Positions 7,855-15,922 of a stretch of DNA of 64,000 bases are shown in pieces. Every line of letters starts with the position of its first letter. Within the stretch, counting starts at the first letter, position 1. Origin of the DNA: Brevibacterium jeotgali (GTDB lineage Bacteria; Actinomycetota; Actinomycetes; Actinomycetales; Brevibacteriaceae). The notes beneath the pieces were generated by a model, which was not told the DNA's origin, did not search any database, and saw nothing but the letters and a program-made list of their open reading frames with translations. Position numbers and translations under genes: made by a program. Location: NCBI RefSeq assembly GCF_900169175.1, contig NZ_FXZM01000009.1, forward strand, positions 62,001 to 126,000, given 5' to 3'.

Positions 7855-9033
7855 ATGACCTCCTCACCCCCCGCGCCGCACCGCAGGGCCGAATCCAGCC
7901 GTCTCCTGACCGCCTACGCGGTGCCCGGCATCGGCCGCATCCGTCCGGGAACGGACCTCGGACGGGAGATCGGGGGCGCGATGACCGCCAGCGGCCTCGA
8001 CCTCAAGGACGGCGATGTCGTGGTCGTGGCGTCGAAGGTCGTCGCGAAGGCGGAGAACGCGCTCGCCCGGGCAGGAACCCGGCAGGACTTCGAACGGCTG
8101 GTCGATGCGCACTCGCGGCACACGGTCGTCCGCCGCCGCTACTCCTCCGGCGTCACGGTCAACGTCGTGCGCACGGCGTCCGGCACCGTCCAGGCCGCCG
8201 CGGGGCTCGACCAGTCGAACACGGACGGCGATGACGACGTCCTCCTCCACCCGCAGGACCCGGACGCATCCGCCGCGCGGCTGCGCACGTCCTTGTCCGA
8301 CCGATTCGGCGTGCACCTGGGCGTCATCGTCTCGGACACCTCGTCACGGCCGTGGCGGGTGGGCGTCTCCGACTTCGTCCTGGGCTGCGCGGGCATCGAC
8401 CCCCTCGACTCGCAGCGGGGCGAGCCCGACGATGCGGGCCGCCCCCAGCAGGTGACGGTGCGCGCCGTCGCGGATGCGATCGCGCAGGCCGCAGACCTCG
8501 TGAAGGGCTCCGCGCGGGGACGACCGGTGGCGATCGTCCGCGGCGTGAGCGAGGTCGTCACGGAATCCGGCACCGGCGGTGCAGGGCTGTCTCGACCGCT
8601 GTCGGACGACTGGTTCCGCACCGGGCACGTCGAAGCGGCGTGGACTGCCCTGGGCGTCGACCCGGCTGACCCGGCGATCACTCCCCCGTCCGGCGACGAC
8701 TCCGACGACATCCTGGCCCGGGCCACCCGCGCGCTGGCCGTCGCCCGCAGCGGCGCTCCCCGCACTCCGGGGCAGGCGGGCTGGCGGCTGACGCTCACCG
8801 GCTCCGGGTCCTCCATCCGTGTGCGACCGCGCCCGGAGGCCTCCCGGCCCGAATCGGCGGGCCACCCCCTCGTCGAGGCGGCCGTGGGCCTGGGCGCCCT
8901 CGTCGAACGCATCGCCACGGCACTGGCCGCCGAGGACCTCCGCTGCGAGACGGACTGGCTCTGGGAGGACACCGGCGCCCCCGGCGGTGCAGACATCCGC
9001 ATCGAACTCACCCCCACTCCGACAGGAAGCTGA
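7855..9033 (+). CDS. cofE: Coenzyme F420-0:L-glutamate ligase (CofE/FbiB-like) with shortened C-terminal domain
   Basis: A 392-residue protein. Residues about 15-260 are the CofE ligase domain that adds glutamates to F420-0. Seen are YAVPGIGRIRPGTDLG, DGDVVVVASKVVAKAEN, IVSDTSSRPWRVGVSDF and GCAGIDPL. These cover the metal- and GTP-binding regions of the family. The remaining roughly 130 residues sit where mycobacterial FbiB has a nitroreductase-like domain. Here only a weak trace (EAAVGLGALVERIATALAAE) is seen, so the second activity (dehydro-F420 reduction) may be lost. fbiA, which lies between whiB2 and fbiB in mycobacteria, is missing here. The ATG at 7855 lies 6 bases after AACGAT, a possible leaderless start. 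It is divergent from whiB and followed after 6 bases by the TIGR03089 gene. Confidence 0.85.
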   Translation: MTSSPPAPHRRAESSRLLTAYAVPGIGRIRPGTDLGREIGGAMTASGLDLKDGDVVVVASKVVAKAENALARAGTRQDFERLVDAHSRHTVVRRRYSSGVTVNVVRTASGTVQAAAGLDQSNTDGDDDVLLHPQDPDASAARLRTSLSDRFGVHLGVIVSDTSSRPWRVGVSDFVLGCAGIDPLDSQRGEPDDAGRPQQVTVRAVADAIAQAADLVKGSARGRPVAIVRGVSEVVTESGTGGAGLSRPLSDDWFRTGHVEAAWTALGVDPADPAITPPSGDDSDDILARATRALAVARSGAPRTPGQAGWRLTLTGSGSSIRVRPRPEASRPESAGHPLVEAAVGLGALVERIATALAAEDLRCETDWLWEDTGAPGGADIRIELTPTPTGS

Positions 9034-9039
9034 CACCCC

Positions 9040-9684
9040 GTGCGCACCTACCTCGCGGCACTCGCCGAACTCCGCCGTCCCGTCCTGCGCTGGGAGGGCC
9101 CGGACGGCGCCTCCCTCGAACTCACCGGCCCCGTCCTCGCGAACTGGGCGCACAAGGCGCACGGCCTGCTGGCCGATTCCGAGGTCGGACCGGACCTGGA
9201 CCTCGGCATCGTCGACTCCGCCGGACTGCACTGGCGCGCGCTGACGGGTGCCCTCGCAGCGTGGTCGCTGGGTGCGTGCGTGCGCATCGTGGCAGACGAG
9301 GAGCCGCAGAGCGGCTGGGCCGCACTCGCCTCTGAGCACCGCGCCGAGGACCCCGTCACCCACTCCGCCGACGAGGTCTTCGTCTTCCCGATCGCCCCAC
9401 TCGCCCTGAGCGTCGACGCACCGGTCGACACGATCGACTACGCGACCGCCCTGCGCACCCACCCCGACGAGGCACCCGTGGGAGCCCTCGCGAGCGTGTC
9501 GTTCGGCGATGCCGCCACGACGGAGTCGGCAGCATTCGCCGGGCTGACGGAGCAGGCCCCCGCGGCGTCCGACAGCCACAGCACCGAGGTCGTCGTCACC
9601 GAGGCCCCTCGCTCCACCACGGAGTGGGGCCGGGTGCTGGCAGGGCTCCTCCACGGTCTCGTGGTCCTGCGCCAGGTGGACTGA
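9040..9684 (+). CDS. TIGR03089 family protein (truncated acyl-adenylate-enzyme-like)
   Basis: A 214-residue protein matching the actinobacterial TIGR03089 family. It keeps the opening part of an AMP-binding (acyl-CoA synthetase) fold, for example LELTGPVLANWAHKAHGLL and WRALTGALAAWSLGACV. It lacks the ATP-binding P-loop and the C-terminal domain, so no ligase activity is expected. The function is unknown. The GTG start at 9040 is preceded by AGGAAG and lies 6 bases after cofE, so the two form an operon. The mycobacterial homologue (Rv3268, as I recall) sits beside the LCP gene in the same block. The C-terminal third is Ala/Thr/Ser-rich, ending with a helix WGRVLAGLLHGLVVLRQ. Confidence 0.75.
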   Translation: MRTYLAALAELRRPVLRWEGPDGASLELTGPVLANWAHKAHGLLADSEVGPDLDLGIVDSAGLHWRALTGALAAWSLGACVRIVADEEPQSGWAALASEHRAEDPVTHSADEVFVFPIAPLALSVDAPVDTIDYATALRTHPDEAPVGALASVSFGDAATTESAAFAGLTEQAPAASDSHSTEVVVTEAPRSTTEWGRVLAGLLHGLVVLRQVD

Positions 9685-9758
9685 GCGCTCCTCGACGGCC
9701 TGTCGATCCGCTCCCCCCGGCCCAGCGGACACGCCGTCACGTCGAGACGGTCCCGTGC

Positions 9759-9764
9759 AATAAT
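9759..9764 (+). promoter_or_regulatory. -10 box of a leaderless promoter for scoAB
   Basis: AATAAT, one mismatch from TATAAT, followed by 7 bases and the ATG of scoA at 9772. No ribosome-binding site is visible before the ATG. Confidence 0.5.
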
Positions 9765-9771
9765 CCGAAGC

Positions 9772-10542
9772 ATGGACAAAGTGGTTTCGACAGCAGCAGA
9801 AGCGGTGAAGGACATCCCCGACAGCTCACGCATCGCCGTCGGAGGCTTCGGAGTCGTAGGAGTGCCCGAGGTGCTCATCGACGCGGTCCGCGACCAGGGT
9901 GCGAAGGATCTGGAGGTCATCTCCAACAACGCGGGGGTGGACGGACGCGGATTGGGCAAGCTCCTCGAGACACGCCAGATCAGCCGCATCATCGCCTCCT
10001 ACGTCGGAGAGAACAAGGAATTCGCCCGCCAGTACCTGTCGGGAGAGCTCGAGGTCGAGCTCACTCCGCAGGGGACGATGGCAGAGAAGCTGCGCGCTGC
10101 AGGCGCCGGCATCCCCGCCTTCTACACGATCACAGGGCTCGGCACGCAGGTGGCGGACGGCGGCATCCCGTGGAAGTACGACAGCGACGGAAACGTCGTG
10201 AAGTCCTCGCCCACGAAGGACACGAGGACGCTCACGACGTTCGGCGAGGAGCAGGAGTACGTCCTCGAGGAGTCGCTGCCCACGGATTACGCCCTGGTCC
10301 GCGCGGCGAAGGGCGACCGGGCCGGCAACCTCGTCTTCAACGCCTCCGCCCGCAACTTCAACCCACCGGCGGCGATGTCCGCGAACACGACGATCGCAGA
10401 GGTCGAGGAGCTCGTGGAGGTCGGCGAGATCGACCCGGACGACGTCCACCTGCCGGGCATCTACGTCGCCCGCGTCCTCCCGCTCACCCCTGAGCAGGTC
10501 GCGGACAAGCCCATCGAGAAGATGACCGTGAGGGAGGACTGA
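9772..10542 (+). CDS. scoA: 3-oxoacid CoA-transferase, subunit A
   Basis: A 256-residue alpha subunit of a succinyl-CoA:3-oxoacid (or related acetoacetate) CoA-transferase, which moves CoA from succinyl-CoA to a 3-oxo acid so that ketone bodies or degradation products can be thiolysed. The glycine-rich CoA loop VGGFGVVGVPEVLI is near residue 25. ELTPQGTMAEKLRAAGAGIPAFYT is characteristic of the family, and the conserved NLVFNASARNFNP lies near residue 185. The length is normal for a separate A subunit. scoB follows after 3 bases. The nearby acyl-CoA dehydrogenase, acyl-CoA carboxylase and CoA ligases fit a genome with active acyl-CoA metabolism, but the natural substrate cannot be fixed from sequence. 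Confidence 0.93.
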   Translation: MDKVVSTAAEAVKDIPDSSRIAVGGFGVVGVPEVLIDAVRDQGAKDLEVISNNAGVDGRGLGKLLETRQISRIIASYVGENKEFARQYLSGELEVELTPQGTMAEKLRAAGAGIPAFYTITGLGTQVADGGIPWKYDSDGNVVKSSPTKDTRTLTTFGEEQEYVLEESLPTDYALVRAAKGDRAGNLVFNASARNFNPPAAMSANTTIAEVEELVEVGEIDPDDVHLPGIYVARVLPLTPEQVADKPIEKMTVRED

Positions 10543-10545
10543 CTC

Positions 10546-11208
10546 ATGAGCCTGACACGCAATCAGATGGCCGCCCGCGCGGCTGAGGAGCTCGCCGACG
10601 GCTCGTACGTCAATCTGGGCATCGGCATGCCCACGCTCGTTCCGAACTACATCCCCGAAGGCGTCCACGTCGTCCTCCAGTCGGAGAACGGGCTGCTGGG
10701 CGTCGGCCCCTATCCTCGCCGGGACGAGATCGACGCCGACCTCATCAACGCGGGCAAGGAGATCGTCACGATGCACCCCGGTGCGGCGTTCTTCGACTCC
10801 GCGGTGAGCTTCGGCATGATCCGCGGCGGCAAGATCGACGTGGCGATCCTGGGCGGCATGCAGGTCGCCGGCAACGGCGACATCGCCAACTGGATGATCC
10901 CCGGCAAGATGGTCAAGGGAATGGGCGGCGCGATGGACCTGGTCCACGGCGCGAAGAAGGTCCTCGTCCTCATGGACCACACCGCCAAGGACGGATCGCT
11001 GAAGCTGCTCGAAGCGTGCGACCTGCCGCTGACCGGTGAGCGCGTCGTCTCGCGCATCATCACCGACCTCGCGGTCCTCGACGTCACCGGAACGGGATTC
11101 CGCCTCATCGAGCGCGCCCCCGGCGTGAGCGTCGAGGAGATCCAGGAGAAGACCCAGGGCCTCGAGCCCCTCACCGGAGACGTGCCGGAGGCTGCGACAG
11201 TCGCCTGA
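10546..11208 (+). CDS. scoB: 3-oxoacid CoA-transferase, subunit B
   Basis: A 220-residue beta subunit with the catalytic glutamate in [10 protein letters not shown] (about residue 46), the residue that forms the glutamyl-CoA thioester intermediate. Also seen are the oxyanion-hole region [13 protein letters not shown] and the family segment [21 protein letters not shown] ribosome-binding site (GGGAGG) precedes the ATG, which is 3 bases after the scoA stop. The complex is expected to be an A2B2-type cytosolic enzyme. A strong hairpin at 11248-11281 ends the operon. Confidence 0.94.
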   Translation: MSLTRNQMAARAAEELADGSYVNLGIGMPTLVPNYIPEGVHVVLQSENGLLGVGPYPRRDEIDADLINAGKEIVTMHPGAAFFDSAVSFGMIRGGKIDVAILGGMQVAGNGDIANWMIPGKMVKGMGGAMDLVHGAKKVLVLMDHTAKDGSLKLLEACDLPLTGERVVSRIITDLAVLDVTGTGFRLIERAPGVSVEEIQEKTQGLEPLTGDVPEAATVA

Positions 11209-11247
11209 TCGGCAGGCGGGCGCGACAGAAGCCTGCTCTCTGGGACG

Positions 11248-11281
11248 GCGGTCGGGGATTCCCTGAGGGATCCCCGACCGC
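11248..11281. terminator. Hairpin between convergent scoB and manA
   Basis: A perfect 12-base inverted repeat (GCGGTCGGGGAT / ATCCCCGACCGC) whose loop can extend the stem (CCCT/AGGG). It is followed by GTGTG rather than a T-run. Its place between convergent genes fits a two-way terminator. Confidence 0.7.
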
Positions 11282-11311
11282 TGTCGTGTGTGCGCGCGTC
11301 AGACTGTCGCG

Positions 11312-11386
11312 GGCCAGTCCGTCGCAGCCCAGCCCGTCACAGCCCAGTCCGTCGCAGCCCGGTCCGTCGCGGCCAGGGGTGTCACA
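11312..11386. repeat. Five tandem copies of a 15-base unit at the manA 3' end
   Basis: Units of the form GCCCAGTCCGTCGCA begin at 11312, 11327, 11342, 11357 and 11372. Units 1-4 agree closely with each other and unit 5 is diverged. The fifth unit contains the manA stop codon (11382-11384, minus strand). Period 15 keeps the manA frame, and a TGA recurs in frame within unit 2. Confidence 0.85.
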
Positions 11387-12641
11387 GTCCCGCACTGGCG
11401 ACGAACAGCGACCCGATGCCGGTCACCGCGGGGCGGGGCTCATCCGCCGGAATCCACACGGAGTCCCCGCGCGCCAGCTCGCATGCGGCGGAGCCGCCGT
11501 CGTCCGGCCCCTCGGCACGAAGCGTGAAGGCCCCTTCCGTGCACAGGAGGGTGAGCGCACCGGGGCGCTCCAGGCGACGGCCCGCAGCCTCCGTGATGAC
11601 CGTGAGGACGAAGTCGTCGGTCCTCCCCCGCAGCTCACCGTCGTCGTCCGGTAGGAGCAGGTCCGGGGCGTGCGTGTCGAAGCGTGCCGTGCGGACCAGC
11701 TCGCACACGTCGACGTGCTTCGCCGTGAGGCCGCCGCGCAGAACGTTGTCGCTCGATGCCATGATCTCGACGCCCATGCCCCGCAGGTACGCGTGGATGC
11801 TCCCCGACTCGACCGCCAGCGACTCGCCCGCCTGCAGGAGGTGGCGCCGGAGCATGACTGCGACGAGCGGCCCCGGGTCGTGCGGGAAGTCCGCGTGCGT
11901 CTCCTGCAGCGTGCGCGCAGGATCCGTGCTGCTGCCGACGCGCGACGGGTCGTCCGCAGCCGCAGAGCGGAGCGCAGAATCGGCCAGGGCAGCCGCCAGG
12001 GCGTCGGCGAGTGCGCCGAACCGCGCGGGCTCACCCAGGAGGCGCTCGACCGCGTCGCGCAGCACCACGGCGTCAGCGCGCGGATCCCCCGGTGGTCGGG
12101 TCAGCGCGGCTCGCCACGCCGTCAGGGCGTCGCGCGCCTCGGCGGGAGCCCCGGCGGTCTCGAGTGCGTGCGCGAACCTGTCGAGCGTCGCGAGGACGGC
12201 TGCGACGGGCCGGAATCCGCAGAGTGCGTGGAACTCGTCCAACGCGTAGAGCAGCTCCGGCTTGTGCCACGAATCCCTGTACGTCCGGTGCGGGGCATCC
12301 GTCGGGATCCCTGCCGCCTCTTCGCGCGCGAACCCGGCTTCGGCCTGCTCCCGGGTCGGGTGGCTCTGGATGGACAGCGCGCTGCGGGCGGAGAGGACCT
12401 TCAGGAGGAACGGCAGTCGGGGACCGAACAGCGCAAGGGATTCCCGGCCCAGGAACCGGGCCGGGTCCTCAGCGATGAGCGCATCGAGGCTGCGGCCGTC
12501 GACCGTGGACGGCGCACCGGGATGCGCGCCGACCCACAGCTCCGCGACGGGCGTGCCGTCCGGCTCCTGCCCCAGGATCTCCGGAATGCCCGTCGGGCTG
12601 CCCCAGGCGTAATCCTTCCGGGTGTTCGTCAGCCGCTGCAT
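11382..12641 (-). CDS. manA: Mannose-6-phosphate isomerase, type I
   Basis: A 419-residue zinc enzyme that interconverts fructose 6-phosphate and mannose 6-phosphate, the step before manB. The cupin metal ligands are in SIQSHPTREQAE (Gln and His near residues 95-97) and HKPELLYAL (Glu). The substrate-binding part includes AGESLAVESGSIHAYLRGMGVEIMASSDNVLRGGLT, of which only key pieces are named here. The N-terminus LTNTRKDYAWGSPTGIPEILG is the usual family start. A GAGGAG ribosome-binding site precedes the ATG. It stands alone between scoB (convergent) and the wall hydrolase gene (same strand, separated by a hairpin). Its 3' end carries a five-fold 15-base repeat. Confidence 0.93.
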   Translation of the reverse strand: MQRLTNTRKDYAWGSPTGIPEILGQEPDGTPVAELWVGAHPGAPSTVDGRSLDALIAEDPARFLGRESLALFGPRLPFLLKVLSARSALSIQSHPTREQAEAGFAREEAAGIPTDAPHRTYRDSWHKPELLYALDEFHALCGFRPVAAVLATLDRFAHALETAGAPAEARDALTAWRAALTRPPGDPRADAVVLRDAVERLLGEPARFGALADALAAALADSALRSAAADDPSRVGSSTDPARTLQETHADFPHDPGPLVAVMLRRHLLQAGESLAVESGSIHAYLRGMGVEIMASSDNVLRGGLTAKHVDVCELVRTARFDTHAPDLLLPDDDGELRGRTDDFVLTVITEAAGRRLERPGALTLLCTEGAFTLRAEGPDDGGSAACELARGDSVWIPADEPRPAVTGIGSLFVASAGL

Positions 12642-12717
12642 TCATCTCCTCATCCACCCGCATCCAACCCGTCCCGCGAAGCCTACGATAGGCCACTCGG
12701 ACAGCCGAACCACGCAC

Positions 12718-12754
12718 GAGCGGCCCCACACCCTGTTCAGGTGCGGGACCGCTC
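12718..12754 (-). terminator. Hairpin downstream of the wall hydrolase gene
   Basis: Arms GAGCGGCCCCACACC and GGTGCGGGACCGCTC pair over 15 positions with two wobble or mismatch pairs around a 7-base loop. It lies about 45 bases after the stop at 12799. No T-run is visible. Confidence 0.6.
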
Positions 12755-12798
12755 GTGACCGGCGCGCCGAAGGGTTCCCCGCCCTCCGGGCTCCGCGA

Positions 12799-15498
12799 TC
12801 AGATCACGCGGACGAAGACCGCTCCCCGATCGAGCATCCAGCTGTAGCTGCGCTTCGAGGTGTTCGTGCGCGAGGATCCCGCGTCGTACATCTGCCCCTT
12901 GGTCTCGGAGATGATGCCGATGTGGCCGGGGATCCAGACGAGGTCGCCCGGCTTCGCCTCCTCGGCGGAGATCACCGTCCCCGCGTTCTTCTGCGCACTG
13001 GTGTGGCGCGGCAGGTCGATCCCGTGCTTGCCGTAGACGTACTGCGTGAACCCGGAGCAGTCCCAGCCCGACGGGGACGTTCCGCCCCAGCGGTACGGCG
13101 CGCCCATGTGCTTCTTCGCCTCGGCGATGATCGCGGCGCGCTTCTCCTCGTCCTTCTGCTCCTCCGACTTCTCCGGCTTCTTCGAAGGCTTCGGATCAGC
13201 CGTCTTCGTCGGCTTGGGCGACGGAGTCGTCGTCGGCTCGGGCGAGGCACTGCGGGAGGGCTCCGGCGACGAATCCTCTGTGGGCTCCGTCGTCGGCTGC
13301 TCCGACGGCTCGACGGAGGGCTCGTCCGACGGGCCTTCCCCGGGCTCGCCGGACTCACCTCCGTCACGGGGGCTCAGGTCCTCGACATCGGCATTGAGAT
13401 CGCCCTCAGCGGAGAACTCGGTCGTGCCGTAGCCCTCTGCCCAGACGAGGCGTGCACCCTGGAACGCCTGCTCGGCGCGGCCGTCCTCCACCGTCAGTTC
13501 ACCTGTCGGGTACCCCAGGTGCCCATTCTCATAGCCCTTGTCCTTCCAGTACCTCTGGAGGATGCCGGTCGTCGCGTGCGCACCGGTGGCCTCCGTGTAG
13601 TGGATGGAGCCCTTCTGGAACGGCTGGTATTGGCCGTCATCCGTGAGGCCGCCCTTCGAGTCGGTCTTCGGGAAGCCGATCGTCTTGAGGAGATCCTCGT
13701 CCACGCGGTCATCGAACACGCCCTTCACGATGTGCGCGCCGGTGTCCTTCGTGTAGTAGATGTGGCCCTTCGCGTACTTCTGGCCCAGGCCGCCGGCGAT
13801 CTTGAACTCCTCGCCGGACGGCTTGCCCAGCTGCTCGACGTTGCCTTCGTACTTCTTCTCGATGGGAGTCTTGGACGTCTTCTCGTCGTCCTTCTTCTCG
13901 TCCTTCTTCTTCTCGTCGTCCTTCTTCTTCTCGTCCTCAGGGGTGTCGCCACCGTCCTGCATCTTCTCGATCGCAGAGCGCATGCCGCCCAGCTTGGAGT
14001 AGAACGCAGCACCGGGGCAGACGGTCTGGCCGACGTCGCGGTGGCCGATCACCGTGCGGACGCGCGTGCCGCCCAGCGTGGTCCTGTCCGCCGCGGACAC
14101 ACCGTCGAGCGACAGCTTCCAGGCGATCACGTGGTTGACCGCGTCGATCGTCTTCTGCGGCGGTGCCGCCTTGTCGTAGGTGCCCATGACGGAGATGCCG
14201 AAGGACCCGGTGTTGTAGCCGGCGGCGTGCGCGCCGATCACGGCCTTGCTGAGACCACCGGCGCGGCCTTCCCAGAGGCGGCCGTACTTGTCCGCGAGGA
14301 CGTTGTAGCCGACGTCGCTCCAGCCGCGGCCCTGCGTGTGGAAGCTGTAGATGCCGCGCAGGATCGAGGGAACGTCGCCCGCACTGTAGCCGTTGGCACC
14401 GGCCGTGTGGTGGACGACCGCGGCCTTGACGGAGCTCGCGTAGTCGGCAGAGCCGTTGCGCATGCTCTCCTTGGCGCCCCACGACTTGCGGGAGCCGATG
14501 GACGGCTTGTCGACCTTCTTCACGGACGTGTTCTGCACGGACGAGCTGCCCGGGACGTAGGACGCGTTCTGCGCGGACGCACCGTCTGCGGGTGCTGCGT
14601 TCGCAGCATCCGTCGCGGGGACCTCGGCCTCGTCGGACGGCGCTGCGGACTGCTCGCCCGCATCGGCCTGCGGCGGGAGGACCGGCTGGTTCTCCTCGAC
14701 TGCGGCAGCATCACCCGCCGACGACTTCGGGTCCACGAGGACGAGTTCGGTCGCGGCGGGTGCGTCGGCGGCGCCGAGTACACGCAGCTGGACGCCGTCC
14801 GCGCCGGACACGATGAACGGCTCTGTACCGTTGCCGCCCTCGTCGAGGTTCTCGATCTCCAGGTCGGTCCACGCGCCCCATTCGCCACCGGCCTTCTGCC
14901 GGACCTCGAACGACACGTCGGTGTCGCCCTCATAGGTCACGCCCACGACGCTCGGATTGCCGCTGGGAACGTCCACGGCCTCGGAGATCGCAGCGATCGA
15001 GGTGCCGTCCTCGGTCTCCTCCTGAACGGACCCGACGACGGGGGCATCGGTCTCGTCCGGCTCGGAGGACTCAGCGGACCCGGACACGTCGGGGTCCTCC
15101 GCTGCATCGGTCGCGGGTCCGGAGGGCCCGCCCAGTCCGGGCGCGTCGTCCTCCGCGGACTCCGCCGACGAATCCGTGAGCCCGGTGTTCGCGGCCTCGA
15201 ATGCTCCGCTGTGGGGTGTCATCGGGCCTGCAGCGACGTTCGTGGCAGTCGTGGCGCCGCTGGCGCGCAGGAGTCCGGGCACGTTGGTCAGTGCGCGGTT
15301 CGACGCGGCGGCGGTGGATTCGGACGAGGCGCGCGCCCCGATCTCGTCGAGGCCGTCGTCGCTGATGTCCGTCAGGGGCGACGAACTGATCTCGGGATTG
15401 ACAGGAACCGCGATCGCGGCGGTCGAACTCGAGAGTCCGAACGTCGTCACCATGACCGCGGCCGCGCATGCGGCTACAGAAGGGACCAGAATTCTCAT
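12799..15498 (-). CDS. Secreted bifunctional wall hydrolase: PGRP-type amidase, LGFP repeats, NlpC/P60
   Basis: An 899-residue exported protein. A signal peptide covers about residues 1-30 (ending STAAIAVPV), followed by an acidic Ser/Ala-rich region to about 325. A zinc amidase domain of the PGRP/Amidase_2 type (about 330-520) has the ligands VHHTAG near 360 and the pair in IGHRDVGQTVCPG. A Lys/Glu/Asp-rich linker and LGFP-type wall-binding repeats (about 550-690; LGYPTGE, IGFPKTD) come next. After a Ser/Pro/Thr linker, an NlpC/P60 domain ends the protein with Cys near 813 (WDCSGF) and His near 854 (GHIGII). It should cut both the MurNAc-L-Ala bond and the D-Glu-diamino acid bond of peptidoglycan. 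The ATG at 15498 was chosen over 15573 because it begins the signal peptide. Regulation may involve the palindrome at 15638-15651. Confidence 0.93.
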   Translation of the reverse strand: MRILVPSVAACAAAVMVTTFGLSSSTAAIAVPVNPEISSSPLTDISDDGLDEIGARASSESTAAASNRALTNVPGLLRASGATTATNVAAGPMTPHSGAFEAANTGLTDSSAESAEDDAPGLGGPSGPATDAAEDPDVSGSAESSEPDETDAPVVGSVQEETEDGTSIAAISEAVDVPSGNPSVVGVTYEGDTDVSFEVRQKAGGEWGAWTDLEIENLDEGGNGTEPFIVSGADGVQLRVLGAADAPAATELVLVDPKSSAGDAAAVEENQPVLPPQADAGEQSAAPSDEAEVPATDAANAAPADGASAQNASYVPGSSSVQNTSVKKVDKPSIGSRKSWGAKESMRNGSADYASSVKAAVVHHTAGANGYSAGDVPSILRGIYSFHTQGRGWSDVGYNVLADKYGRLWEGRAGGLSKAVIGAHAAGYNTGSFGISVMGTYDKAAPPQKTIDAVNHVIAWKLSLDGVSAADRTTLGGTRVRTVIGHRDVGQTVCPGAAFYSKLGGMRSAIEKMQDGGDTPEDEKKKDDEKKKDEKKDDEKTSKTPIEKKYEGNVEQLGKPSGEEFKIAGGLGQKYAKGHIYYTKDTGAHIVKGVFDDRVDEDLLKTIGFPKTDSKGGLTDDGQYQPFQKGSIHYTEATGAHATTGILQRYWKDKGYENGHLGYPTGELTVEDGRAEQAFQGARLVWAEGYGTTEFSAEGDLNADVEDLSPRDGGESGEPGEGPSDEPSVEPSEQPTTEPTEDSSPEPSRSASPEPTTTPSPKPTKTADPKPSKKPEKSEEQKDEEKRAAIIAEAKKHMGAPYRWGGTSPSGWDCSGFTQYVYGKHGIDLPRHTSAQKNAGTVISAEEAKPGDLVWIPGHIGIISETKGQMYDAGSSRTNTSKRSYSWMLDRGAVFVRVI
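13879..13937 (-). repeat. In-frame low-complexity repeat coding the Lys/Asp/Glu linker
   Basis: Alternating TTCTTCTCGTC-type units inside the hydrolase gene encode KK(K)DDEKKKDEKK between the amidase and LGFP parts. The repeat keeps frame, so it is a flexible, length-variable linker and not an array of another kind. Confidence 0.75.
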
Positions 15499-15637
15499 CG
15501 TTTCAGCCTTTGCGAGGAAGTCAGGGAAGGAGGCTTCTACGAAGTGGGGTCGTCGCTGGATGCGGCGAACCACCTCAACATCTCAAGATTGTTACATATT
15601 TTCGGCGTGTCTCAGTTGAAATCTCGCCCGAAACGGA

Positions 15638-15651
15638 AATGACACGCGTGT
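15638..15651. promoter_or_regulatory. Palindromic element AATGACACGCGTGT shared with the whiB promoter
   Basis: The 14 bases differ at one position from the whiB element (AATGACACACGTGT, 7658-7671). The core ACACGCGTGT is a perfect palindrome with a GACAC half-site. It lies about 140 bases before the hydrolase start, upstream of the presumed promoter. A common regulator is inferred. Confidence 0.5.
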
Positions 15652-15896
15652 GGTTCCGCATGTTCTCGCGCCGAACGGCGCCTGAAAAAGTTTTGCGGGA
15701 ATCCCGTCAGATCGAGCGGATCGAGCACGATCGAGGGTGATACTCGTCACGTCCGGCGCGCCAGGGCTCCCCTCAGGCACCCCCGACAGACGACAGCTGG
15801 AACAGCCTACCGCTGCCGCTCAGGGGCCGACGAGGCGAGACGCACGAGACGAGACGCTCGAGACGGGACGTGACGCACCCCCGACAGGCCATCGAC

Positions 15897-15919
15897 GCAC
15901 GGGCAGCGTCCGCCCGTGC
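15897..15919 (-). terminator. Hairpin directly after the LCP gene
   Basis: GCACGGGC / GCCCGTGC, an 8-base perfect stem with a 7-base loop, begins 4 bases after the LCP stop. The T-run expected of a classic terminator is absent. Confidence 0.55.
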
Positions 15920-15922
15920 TCG

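Larger units (their letters stand above)
15499..15922. other. 424-base intergenic region with hydrolase promoter, leader and LCP terminator
   Basis: Reading the minus strand, the hydrolase leader is about 90 bases with a possible -10 (TATGTA or TAACAAT near 15585-15600) and a weak AAGG site. A low-complexity run of GAGACG-like units lies at about 15829-15875, and a hairpin at 15897-15919. I see no open frame with coding character and no recognisable riboswitch. Confidence 0.5.

Noticed and set aside
13861..13940. Possible CRISPR-like or microsatellite array
   Set aside because: The repeats lie in frame inside the hydrolase gene and code a Lys/Asp/Glu linker; no spacers of constant length exist.
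15499..15640. c-di-AMP (ydaO) riboswitch before the wall hydrolase, common for such genes
   Set aside because: The leader is too short and I could not find the conserved core bases.
12622..15642. Plus-strand open frame of about 1000 codons opposite the wall hydrolase
   Set aside because: It is the antisense of a gene with clear domains; its translation is Arg/Leu/Gly-rich with no recognisable motif, as expected in high-GC DNA.
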